Positions 10,101 through 17,000 of a stretch of 20,706 nt of DNA are shown one piece after another. The stretch is from positions 1 through 20,706 of the IMG/VR virus record IMGVR_UViG_3300021424_000286; one strand, written 5' to 3'. The stretch comes from a virus. Under the pieces are notes generated by a model. It had not been told where the DNA came from. It saw only the letters and a program-made list of their open reading frames with translations, and did no database searches. Position 1 is the first letter of the stretch. Each line of letters begins with the position of its first letter. The position numbers and the translations under genes were made by a program.

Positions 10101-10469
10101 AGTTACAATAAGAGCACTGGATTCTGATACTCCACTTCCAACAGTGATGCCAAGCTTATCACTAGCATTAATGACTAAGGAACGTCTAATTCTATATGCA
10201 AGTGTATTTCCTGCAGTAATTGTACCACTTGCAGCATCTGTAAAAGTAAATGAATCTGAGTTGACTACAGTGATTGTATAGTTGCCACTTGTAGCTCCAC
10301 CAGAGTTTATATCAATCTCAAGTTCTTCGGTATCGATGAATCCGTGCCCAACTGAAATTACTGTTACAGTAGTGCCAACTCTAAAATAAGTGGCATTTAC
10401 CCAACTTCCAGTGGCAACTTTACCTGAACCTTCAATTCTCTGTTGTTCAGAATTAATTCTCAGACTCAT
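945..10469 (-). CDS. Giant modular tail fibre / adhesin (3174 aa)
   Basis: The largest gene of the window, an extracellular virion fibre. Modules, with approximate residues: 28-95 a 'GHG' beta repeat resembling the FCCH-like repeats of phage proteins; 228-345 the start of a DUF1565/right-handed beta-helix domain ('VYVSSTIGDDDNDGR', 'RPLRTIKKAAQ', 'GVTF'); 345-920 a beta-rich insertion with two more HGL-type repeats (about 510 and 608); 920-1345 an alpha-helical duplicated block with conserved Cys; 1380-1530 the resumed beta-helix ('SPYIQNSSLISFEGGSGCEIDG', then 'GYTQLVSVFAIFCQDGI'); 1625-1695 a segment homologous to one in the 2401-aa protein; 1826 and 2073 further HGL repeats; about 2003, 2222 and 2273 GxGY repeats; 2525, 2763 and 3006 LDA-x-x-L-x-G fibre-shaft repeats with 'NTVWHSGNDG'; 3122-3174 a tip domain ending 'GGYWSIV'. 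The start has a good GGAG 7 nt upstream. It follows the 177-aa gene by 17 nt. A fibre role is well supported; the receptor is unknown. No lytic or glycosidase active site was identified in the helix. Confidence 0.9.
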   Translation of the reverse strand: MSLRINSEQQRIEGSGKVATGSWVNATYFRVGTTVTVISVGHGFIDTEELEIDINSGGATSGNYTITVVNSDSFTFTDAASGTITAGNTLAYRIRRSLVINASDKLGITVGSGVSESSALIVTKDNLGDVRIGINNTNPQFELDVEGQIRTTRSIISDTATIINLDIGTIVNPALNLRAPNLLNFQDTDITSPTYLQTFHPTADTPPLSDQSRRIATTDFVYRVATNDTGGRVYVSSTIGDDDNDGRSAARPLRTIKKAAQVAYGLQKATPDPSDEYVSIIVSGGEYLEDNPISLPRNCSLIGDNLRRVVVRPSNRDRHMVKASNETYINGVTFRDALQNPNDPNSATLYTWKYAFVFDDKQRLYYEPEVKQIPAVPGQKFQGENIQLLTFRDNTGNNTSLLPGFALTNEGGSLTAIVKAVTFTGPVASPYSTGSVTVLVTSGNNDVFSSVDTIYYAPTLGQVVNDPNNPPTSPNAALVDVESLRPELETISNQIYQHTFDSERETLLLNASNVNATTDVLTVNGHGLFTGAAVHYDNDGNTSVPGLVHNSVYYVRVLTANTFELYDSFANANFDASSTTKQGLVDITAVGSNTIHYLTFGKVMPESNNIYILNHQFETGDQVIYRASKMGAIGGFSDGTTYAVYVENSNWVRIATSQANATRKNASGQDDPITVDITSAGKGFQRFDLNTRVLAIANINTSLTTQQTYSGPIVNLGSTTYHDYEVGQEVYLYGFQSSTINFGASAAYSYTQNGTTIQCTITGVDTTLVNAFWGNLTTLGEAGLKFTFTTGGATTKVYHCDTFTSGTTFPTLPAGTVLGIARGSYSSGTQTVRFTLNAPDSATRTGTFSVQDNIEDLNGRKYITHRIERPDGFSIAFVVRGSYSRFGTAIDVAGDQQVVAANNYVLASLRNSPYGFTAVNQTDRYRDGAEAIKVNQEFIAEEAYAAIKSHHTSSSTRGTQISIDGTSYSSISANTRSGSYSISGQTLTLTTPLGHAGYALQTYSFNWSGALADGNYQVADTPDYRTLTINLASLANSGESGTVTFTTPLPHVTPGSKPRADRYADSSSLILANAVMIAEMAVERMVAEQSFTIPTGKQSCKDDTVDFLKALSYNLTFGGNDQVYDAAKYYIDGAHVVGEENQSVIVFNYARDLAIAAMRNETFSSAFTTYNLGAYTQVKDTSITLDIQNPSCQDVASTITTLTAIVTQAIGSTGSPGNLTGITRTYADGDQQCIDDIVKVLRAWQYDLRYTGNSATAEAANKYVGAGVQNFIANEVAFSRQVYAYAKLLAKKSINSHLDDGRFSQIVPVANSAVTVDSNAPECANVTSALTTLWTALDSAILNNSAITNITYPDPILTELGSSAYNFALVNTFLDLPIIEASPYIQNSSLISFEGGSGCEIDGAKVSTPNVPRPGLKIDGQGNTVALYDPQGKSMVASAFTIISFGGTAYNILNDGYTQLVSVFAIFCQDGIVCQSGGYASVTNSASNFGTYALRATGYRSEPYSFDIAQILSITNQVDGNGAQTGRQEIRISGPALTNIPVEDYIIKIDGYENTNPALEFIILQTKDVSGTPGSQITATIVSNQGLDVTNTSTGTRYAYSLGNIAGGTSTPLVNATIKLHRPSVVNSSSHTWEFAGSGNSYAALPQNGGFGRGSAFEAREEEYGQVYTSGTNEFGDFKVGNFVTIFNRTGAISFVGTVAISELTSIKITGGDITINGFSADDNLGGAFASDALLPTQAAVRDYISNNLGPYLNQPYSTNAVPSALVQLTATGKINIDQIPALRPFNITSVNSTQERLALEDVVAGDIAIETTTQVFNVAPADVNTSTEEITIAAHGLTTGDGLIYTQGTASIGGITNGSTYYAIVVNASTIKLAANETDAGTGTAINLTSQGTGTQVFTTQGIAVSYILENDLDSQYITFTPNNTYTFTNAAIVNGSSTGATGVITEYNDGAVYEYDIDVAGAFYANNFALTISAPNDTVNGIQAAATANVLNGSVISVTITNIGKGYYNNPVITVPTSPGGAQFNASISAAVEGRVYLDIANNIKFDTGDFVLDGSGTNLGTGTYSQTASTTIVVTESGHGLANGNLVYLNFTSGTAPDGFYVVAVNNANEYTVTTNAPSSTSGNVERERIVDILRVVNTSAADAANWTQLTSTNIDATNIVSGTIDPQRLASRGVANAFTFLRGDSSYEYALQSIKPETADAIVISASITDSTYIESITIVSGGTGYTPQSGTQVYQNLSLAGGNVSVSSDDVARASFTVTNGVITAAQVTDPGTGYNGNFTVTIPTELGSPSAAATLTAVKGTVNRGYGNISIDVRKANANTTSTSLYGNYGISKFRKRKSDQSLANQTEAGFIVTNSGEVRLDQGTGSGLIAEFIQGAFGTLSVANLVDASLFTQGSIDPARIAQGTYNISINGESASTALLKHDEVPVTSNPAPSASSLGIELHLRNNSTVSLSDGGTQAGILTYRRKSASSTRAVTQLGFTDNNNLWIRGDSGGTSTTYSSWYQIWSSNNDGASSGLDADLLDGQQGLWYQSGHNIGDRRGHGTLGDPFIPEVLGRDKYVLENFYVAGTGNKFKFYIPNFHVVTGPSGNIANSGTYTLYEDANATQNIGTIIVDSNGAVQGTGNDGRIYSTITGSCTFTAGKSGKDVYLIGPGASGSTRWTVTSSNELVAGSAQIFAVNDNATGAGIELGQIGTTSVPTFDFRSSGQASNYDVQFRVSGGTATDGAGTLRINAGDVTINGNTVWHSGNDGSASQLDARYLQGAEPSETATNSSIVKRTSAGDIAANDFSGDQITLTNTGTSILNLADANGITVGKAATNSLSVKGKQDSNSGYLRFGNDTNDFGYNAANLVYGNVRFTTSKVSIGNAAAVQTDAILRLLNAGTDANDVNALGLDQNAPWMRIGDAVASRTFGNGIGIKLHDIDTAHWSIGQLSGLFRISQTSSNGNQLFPTTRTDALTIAINGNVTANVKMISPTFESSVATGTAPFTVSSTTVVTNLNADLLDGYSALTLPYLGGSTNVWITSTDAQQRFFFATDGTTYFRTGDDFVWRSDNDNCVATLTDTGTMTLGGNSGTDYFQTTYALEVRAKSGININAAEALASGQKTTVLRATGDKQWIDTYGIFKRNRNTVAENVIVANGDNCMSAGPITIANGTTVTINSGGYWSIV
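5385..5597 (-). repeat. Segment of the 3174-aa fibre paralogous to one in the 2401-aa fibre
   Basis: Residues about 1625-1695 include 'WEFAGSGNSYAALPQNGGFG', an acidic E-rich stretch, then 'GQVYTSGTNEFGDFKVGNFV' and 'RTGAISFVG'. The 2401-aa protein has the matching order: F-E-Y-I-G-T-G-S, G-G-R-V-Y-Y-T-S, G-N-F-R-V-G-D-L-F and L-G-N-V-T-F. In both it follows the split beta-helix. Confidence 0.6.
6435..7712 (-). repeat. Duplicated alpha-helical, Cys-containing block inside the 3174-aa fibre
   Basis: Residues about 920-1345 contain three pairs of related segments. Pair 1: 'DRYRDGAEAIKVNQEFIAEE' and 'DRYADSSSLILANAVMIAEM'. Pair 2: 'SCKDDTVDFLKALSYNLTFG' and 'QCIDDIVKVLRAWQYDLRYT', each followed by a G-N and an A-A/N-K-Y-(I/V) motif. 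Pair 3: 'SCQDVASTITTLTAIVTQAI' and 'ECANVTSALTTLWTALDSAI'. The predicted structure is mainly helical, in contrast to the rest of the protein. One Cys is kept at the same place in both copies of pairs 2 and 3. The pairing suggests internal duplication of a C..C helical hairpin unit. Confidence 0.7.
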
Positions 10470-10476
10470 TTATGTG

Positions 10477-10480
10477 CTCC
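10477..10480 (-). promoter_or_regulatory. Ribosome binding site GGAG of the 3174-aa gene
   Basis: GGAG on the minus strand, 7 nt before the ATG at 10469. This is the clearest Shine-Dalgarno sequence in the window; most of the other starts rely on stop-start coupling or weak AAGG/GAGA sites. Confidence 0.65.
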
Positions 10481-10486
10481 GAATCC

Positions 10487-11020
10487 TTAAGATACGACTG
10501 TGATTTCTAATATTCCAATCCACTTAACAGTGGATGATGATGTAACAGATTCAACTTCAAATGTAAAAAATGGTGCTCCACCAATTTGAAAAGGATCTGG
10601 AGTTACACTCCACTGTTCCTGTCCAGGTAAATTTTGACGAATTACATTTTCATATACAGATGCTACAGTTGAAACACCAGATCCATTTGTAGTAACAATA
10701 ACTTCAAATTGAGTTGCATATACATATGTATTTGTTGTTGTTTCCTGTCCAAAAATTCTTGCAGTAATAAAGGAAACAGTATCATTTGCTAACGCTGGTG
10801 AATTCGTTGCAAGTGCTTGAGTACCATCTAAAGTCAACTGATTGGTATTAAGTACCGAATTAGTTTGAGCTTTTGTGATGTAAGTATCTTTGTTAGCATC
10901 AGCAAACTGATCGCTAGTCATATGCATAGCAGAAATATTCTTCAGTGCATACTCTGTGCTGAGTACTTCTGTAGAACCTACTGCAAAGCCACCAATTGAC
11001 GAAAAATTCTTAATTGCCAT
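10487..11020 (-). CDS. Virion structural protein, fibre-associated (177 aa)
   Basis: Not recognised with certainty. The N-terminus 'MAIKNFSSIGGFAVGSTEVL' has the look of cyanophage virion proteins. Residues about 30-70 look like a short alpha/beta linker ('DQFADANKDTYITKAQTNSV'), and residues about 80-177 are beta-rich ('VSFITARIFGQETTT', 'YATQFEVIVTTNGSGVSTVA', ending 'VKWIGILEITVVS'). There is no signal peptide, transmembrane segment or catalytic motif. It sits between the two giant fibres, 23 nt after the 2401-aa gene and 17 nt before the 3174-aa gene, directly behind a perfect TATAAATA box. It is therefore probably the first gene of a two-gene late unit with the 3174-aa fibre and may connect that fibre to the tail. 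The C-terminal half vaguely resembles the C-terminal domain of the 2401-aa protein in strand order, but the similarity is too weak to claim homology. Confidence 0.75.
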   Translation of the reverse strand: MAIKNFSSIGGFAVGSTEVLSTEYALKNISAMHMTSDQFADANKDTYITKAQTNSVLNTNQLTLDGTQALATNSPALANDTVSFITARIFGQETTTNTYVYATQFEVIVTTNGSGVSTVASVYENVIRQNLPGQEQWSVTPDPFQIGGAPFFTFEVESVTSSSTVKWIGILEITVVS

Positions 11021-11040
11021 GACTTTAGATTACCTTAGGT

Positions 11041-11048
11041 TATTTATA
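11041..11048 (-). promoter_or_regulatory. T4-type late promoter box TATAAATA before the 177-aa gene
   Basis: The minus strand reads GGTATAAATAACCTAAGG. The octamer is a perfect match to the T4 late promoter. It overlaps the TAA stop of the 2401-aa gene (codons AAG GTA TAA) and lies 20 nt before the ATG at 11020. An AAGG follows, 12 nt before that ATG. It would drive the 177-aa and 3174-aa genes. Confidence 0.72.
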
Positions 11049-14000
11049 CCTTGACCTTTGTGGTTGTATATCTACCAGTGAAAGATGTTGACGATGTTGC
11101 CGCACTTGATTTTGCGATGGAAATATTGACATTATTTCCAACAACTGTCACACTTGCATCCACAAGATCATTACTAGAAGTTACTGAGTTGGTAATAGTT
11201 GCATATGCAGTAGTACCAGCTGCAGCACAAACTGTGGTTACTTCGAGCATGTGTACTTTACCATCATTACTCTCAATTGTTACAAGTGTCTTAGCACCCT
11301 TATACGCTGTCTTATTGAACTGAACGATGGTTGCGTTTGCTCCGAAGGAAGAGAGTTGACCACCCTCTACTCTACAATCATTCAGTTCCATGAATGTAGC
11401 AGTGCTATCAAATACGGTCAGATATGACTCAGTGCCAGCATTCCAACCACGATTGATCTTCCACGCAGCTTCTGCGCCATTTGCATCAAGCGAAAGGAAT
11501 GGTTTTGAATCGAGTTGAGTTATATAATCTTGTTGAAGAATATCAAGTCTGGTAAATGCAGGAGTTGTATTTGTAATAGTTGCAACTGGGAAAGTTACAT
11601 CATTTGCTGGAGTAGTCCCACCGAGGAGAGAACCTGCAATTGTGATAATTTCACCTACCTCATAATCGGATCCTGGAACAACAAGACTTACACTTAGAAT
11701 AGATCCAGCACCATCAGTTATAACTGTGAATGTAGCTCCAGATCCTTCAAATTGGGAAGTTGATGTAACCGTAGATGTTTGCGATGGTGTATAAACACCA
11801 GCTCCAGAAGTTACTGTTCCGATAGTAGCAATTTCGCCCAGAACTGGAACCGACTTGAATCTAAGTCCATTTGTAATTTCTACGTCTTTTCTAGATCTTA
11901 CTCTTAAAACTGATGATCCAAGTGTGCGGACATCCAAAGGATCAGATCCAAGAGAAACTCCGTCAAGAACTAAAGTTCCACTAGTCTCAAAAGTTCTTGC
12001 TGTATAAAGCTTGAATTTGTCTTGTACAATATCAAGACTATTGATGCCCTGATTGTAGAAGAAGAATGTATCTTCATTACTTCCAGGGGAAAGCTCGGTA
12101 AGGATATATGTATCCTGGTTTACGTCACGGACTCCACCAAGAGAAACGAAGTCTTGTCCATTATATCCTTCAAATTGTTGTTGTTGAGTGTTGAATCTAA
12201 TACCACCTGTTTGTCGATCCCCAGATGTAGGTCTTTGGTTGGTATTACCAGAAGGAACAACGAACATCGCTGTTGAATCAATCTTAACATTCTTACCAAC
12301 TTGGGGTTTAATGACAATACCAGCACCTTCGATATCGGTTACTGTGATTGTCTTACCTGAACCAGAACCAATTGTTGCAGAATTTAATGTGATAGTATCT
12401 CCTTCGTTATATCCAGCTCCGCCAGAATAAACAGAGATTGTTGTTATGTCTCCACCAGCAACAGTGACGTTGAAAGTTGCATCAGATCCACTACCATTAG
12501 TTGTGGAAGTTACATTTGTGTATGTACCAGTGGTAAATCCAGTTCCAGTTCCAGTAGCTGTTACTGTGATAATTTGACCAAATGAAGTGGTAGCAGTTGT
12601 CCCAATATTTGAAATAATGTTATCTTCTAATTGTAAATTTGCATTTACCTTTAAATTTCCCTTAATTGTAGTATTACCACTTTCAGTATCTACTCTGAAT
12701 GTTTCTGAGGATCCATCGGTAATTAAGAAATCTTTATTCAGACCACCAGTTAATTGAAGATTTCCTTCCCCTAAAGGAATAAGAGTTATATCTACATCTT
12801 GATTTGATCCAATAGCTTCAATTGATGCAGCATTAGTAATTCTAAGACCACTTGTAAATGTTCCAATATCTACTGATTCTCCAATAGAATCTACTTTAAA
12901 AAATGGACTTACGGTTACAAAAGAAGAATCAACAATTAAATCTTTTATTGTTCTAAGTTCAGTTGAACTTAAAGAGAGAGATTTTGTACCAGAGATAGAA
13001 AATCCTAGAACATCACTCGAATCTCTATACAAACCAGTTGTAAGAGAGTTTTCAAATTTTAAAGATGGAGACGCTGCAGATCCATTTTGAAGATCAATAA
13101 GTGCATTATTGATCTGATTGTTGGAACCATTCGCAGTAAGATTATTACTTAATGTTGTAGTTCCATTTACTGTTAAACTTCCAGTAATTGAAGCAGTTGA
13201 TAAAATATTTAAAGATCCACTTGCGGTTATATTTCCAGTTGTTGTAAGACCAGAAGTTCCCAAAGAAGAACTATTTGATCCAGATGAAGTTGTAAAAGTA
13301 CCAGACGCTGAAATATTGTAAATATCTGATACTATTGCTCCATCATTTTTCAATTCAATAATTGATTCAGTATTAACTGTATTTGCTAATAGGGATAAAT
13401 TTGATCCTGATCCTAATCCAGCAAAATTCTGTGGATCAAACAATATTGTTTGATTTGGGTAGAATGTATTACCGCCACTAGTAACTACTGCGGAACTTAC
13501 ATATCCAACCTCAGTAACTGTAAACTGGAATCCAGCTCCGCCACCAGATCCAACATTAGAGTCTGAAACAGATAATATGTCTGCAACTGCATATCCCGAT
13601 CCAGCCGATTGAATATTCGTTACTTGACTAATACCAGTATCATTACCATCAATAGTATAAGAGAATCCACTTCCTCCCCCTATCAATCCATTCGGTACAG
13701 AAACAACATCTCCAGCTTTGTATCCAGATCCCTGTGTTGCAAAACTAACACTACTTACGGAACCAGCAGAAGCGGTGACATTAATTTGTCCACCACTTCC
13801 ATACGATCCAACAGTTCCAGAAATAATGTCAATATATGCATCTTCCGACATGCTTCTTCCATGAACTGTGCATGTATAAAATACAGTATTTGAAGAAGTA
13901 GCAGCGGTTGGTTTGATTATTATATCGACAAATGCACCTGAACTTCCAGCTGCCCCAACAGTCTTGACTACAAAATTCGGATCAGTAGACGTAGTGCTAT

Positions 14001-17000
14001 CTAAAACAAATGGATGATTAGATACGGTTGGACTTGACAAATCGAAACGATATGTATTTCCTTTTATGAGGGTAAGATCTGGAGATTCTTGCCCATTAAT
14101 AAAATATCTATTGGGTGATATTGGGGTAACCTGCAAAGTTCCAGATCCACCACTAGTGAATGTAACTATATTACCTTGACTAAATGTTCCTCCAGATATT
14201 GTTGCTGGATCAACAAATGCAAAGTTAGACCCAACATAGGTTACTGTTGCAGTAACTCCAGAACCATTATTTGCAGTATCACCAACATTAATTGTTCCAG
14301 TAATTCCAGAACCAGACATATCAAGTTTCGTTCTTGGTGCAACCGTTACTGTATATGTTGTTGTTGGAGTGTTGAATAAGTCAATTTGTTGATATGTCCC
14401 ATTTGTATATCCACTTCCAGCATTAGTTATAGTTCCAAAGAAACCACGAACAAAGAAAGTTGCTATTGCTCCACTTCCAGTTCCACCAGTAAACGCTACT
14501 GCTGGATATGTACCAGCTCTATATCCAGATCCATTTGAAAGAATATTACCAGCGACAGGCAATACCGTAATAGAGGCTTGAGCATCTGATCCAGCTCCAC
14601 CAACAATTGATACTGTTGGTGCTGTTAAATAACCAGATCCAGGAGAAGTTAAAGTTATTTCCGAGATAGACCCAGTTTCAGAATCTAAGGTTGCATCAGC
14701 AACAGCATCTATGTCTGGATTTCCAGAAAACGTAACAAATGGAACTTTTGAATAACCATAACCATTATAATTTAAAGTTATAGTATTCAGTTCATATTTT
14801 AGTGCATCTACTGTAGCTGCAGCTCCAGTTCCAGAGTCGAGTGCTTGTGGTGTGATTATCAGAGTTGGCACTGAAGAAAATTCTCCAGCTCCAGAAGTAT
14901 TAATTTCTCTAATTTCACTACCAATATTAACTGTGAATGATCCTGGAGATGCTGGAGTTTCACTTAAGGTAATGTTGATTGGAATACCAACGATATAACC
15001 AGTTCCAGGATTATTGATTGTAAAGCTAGTAATACTTCCACCACTTACATTTGGAGTAATTAATGCAGTAGTACCTCTTATATAATGTTGTTCTTGTGTT
15101 AGTGGAGGTGTTAAAGTTATAACAGGACCCCCAGGAGAGCCTGATAACTGAATCGTATCATTATCAAGATCTCTATTTCTTACATAATAAGTATTTCCAC
15201 TAGTCAATCCACCAATACTTGAATTGCCATTTGAATCATAAATTACTGCATCGTTATTTTTGAAATGTACAATTGTTAAATCTATTGTGTTTCCAGTAAT
15301 TAAACTTGCATCAAATATATTATTTGGTGGATCTGGAACAGTGGCGGTTGGACTAACATATCCAGATCCTCCACTGGAAATTCCAATAACTCCAATTCCT
15401 CCTCCAGATCCTCTTACTACAGAAAATGAAACCGATCCAGATACAGGTGCTTGTAAAGTTGTTACTGTTGGAGATAGTGTATAAAGTGATCCAGGGTTTG
15501 TGATTGTTATTGTGGAGATTAATCCAGTACTCTTTAAAGTTGCAGTTGCAGTTGCGGGAGAATCTGGATTTGATAATATAGCTGCGCTATAAATTCCTGG
15601 AGTATATCCAGTTCCAGCATCAGCAATAGTTATAGTATCTAATGACTTTTTATTAACTCCAATATTTTTATTTGAAAAATATCCATAAGAGGAAACACCA
15701 ACTTGAACATTATTTCCAAGATAGAAATTAGTTTGTCCTACTGCTGATTTGCCAAGTGAAAAGACTTTGCCAGAATCAAAGAAAATTTTCTCTGGCGAGA
15801 TAACCTCAGCATTCAAAACAATATCTTCATCCGCTGATGGATCAAGAATAATTTGACCACTGTTGGAGCTTAGGGTATTGCCAGAAAGTCTGAGGTTGCC
15901 AGTTTCAATATAAGCTGGATATAAATTAGTTGTACCAGTTCCATCTGACAGAGTAATATTTGCGGCGCTCTGAGCATTCTGTGTAACTGCCGAGAAGGTA
16001 ACATTACCAAGCTCTTGATCTACAAGGAATAAATCACCTACTCTGAAGTTACCAGATTGGTCCTGAGAAGTATAGTAAACCCTACCACCGTTTAACTCAT
16101 TAACTTCATTAGATTGTACAACACCAGCAGTATTATTGGTAATATCTGATCCAGTTCCAATATATTCAAAATTAACTGCAGTGAGCCTCAAACTAACGCC
16201 AAGACCATCCGCAACTACACCTTTGTTGCCATAAAGTGCTGCACAACCAATAGAGCGAAGTTCTGCACCAAAATCAGTGTAGTCTGCAAGATTGATTACA
16301 GTTGCAGAATCACCACCAGATGAACGGATATCTTTTGTGGATCCAGAGGAATCTAAGATAGTTGTTGAGCTATTAGCTCCGTCAAGATGAAGAAGGAGGA
16401 CAGTATAAAGATCCTCTACAAACGCTGCAGCAGGCGCTGTGAAATTGGACGTATATCTGCCAGTTCCTTTTGATATTCTGACTTCATCAATATATCCATT
16501 CATGACATATCCTGCATTCTGCAGGCTGCCAATTCTTAAAGTTTTTGTACTTCCGTAGTTATTGTTGTCAGTAAAAGTAGCTCCTTCTTGGACACCATTT
16601 ACAAACAATTTGGTTTGGTTACCAGTTCTTGAAGCAGCAATATGATACCAAGTATCTGCTACAAGTGCATTTCCTGCTGTAATCGCAGTAGTCGCTCCAT
16701 AAGAGAATCTTAGTTTTCCATCGGATCCAAGGTAGAGATATGGTGCAACTTCAGTACCCGCAGCTGCTCTAAATTCAAAAAGACCTTGATTTGCGTTGAC
16801 TACATTAAATCTAGCAAAACACTCAATAGTAAAATCACCAAGTCCGAATCCGAAATTTGGATCGGTAACGTATGAGATAAAGTCGCCAGTTCCATCAAAG
16901 ACAAGTGATGATGTTCCGAATTGATATTGAGCAGTAGACAACTTTGCGTCACCAGTTGTGACTGCAGTCTTAGCGTTACTTATAGTGGAACTAAACTCTC

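Noticed and set aside
11032-11040. Near-palindrome ACCTTAGGT in the short gap after the 2401-aa gene, a possible terminator
   Set aside because: The arms are too short for a stable stem, and no T-run follows on the coding strand.
10487-11323. Homology between the 177-aa protein's C-terminal half and the C-terminal domain of the 2401-aa fibre
   Set aside because: Only a loose similarity in strand order is visible by eye, and there is no shared motif firm enough to claim it.
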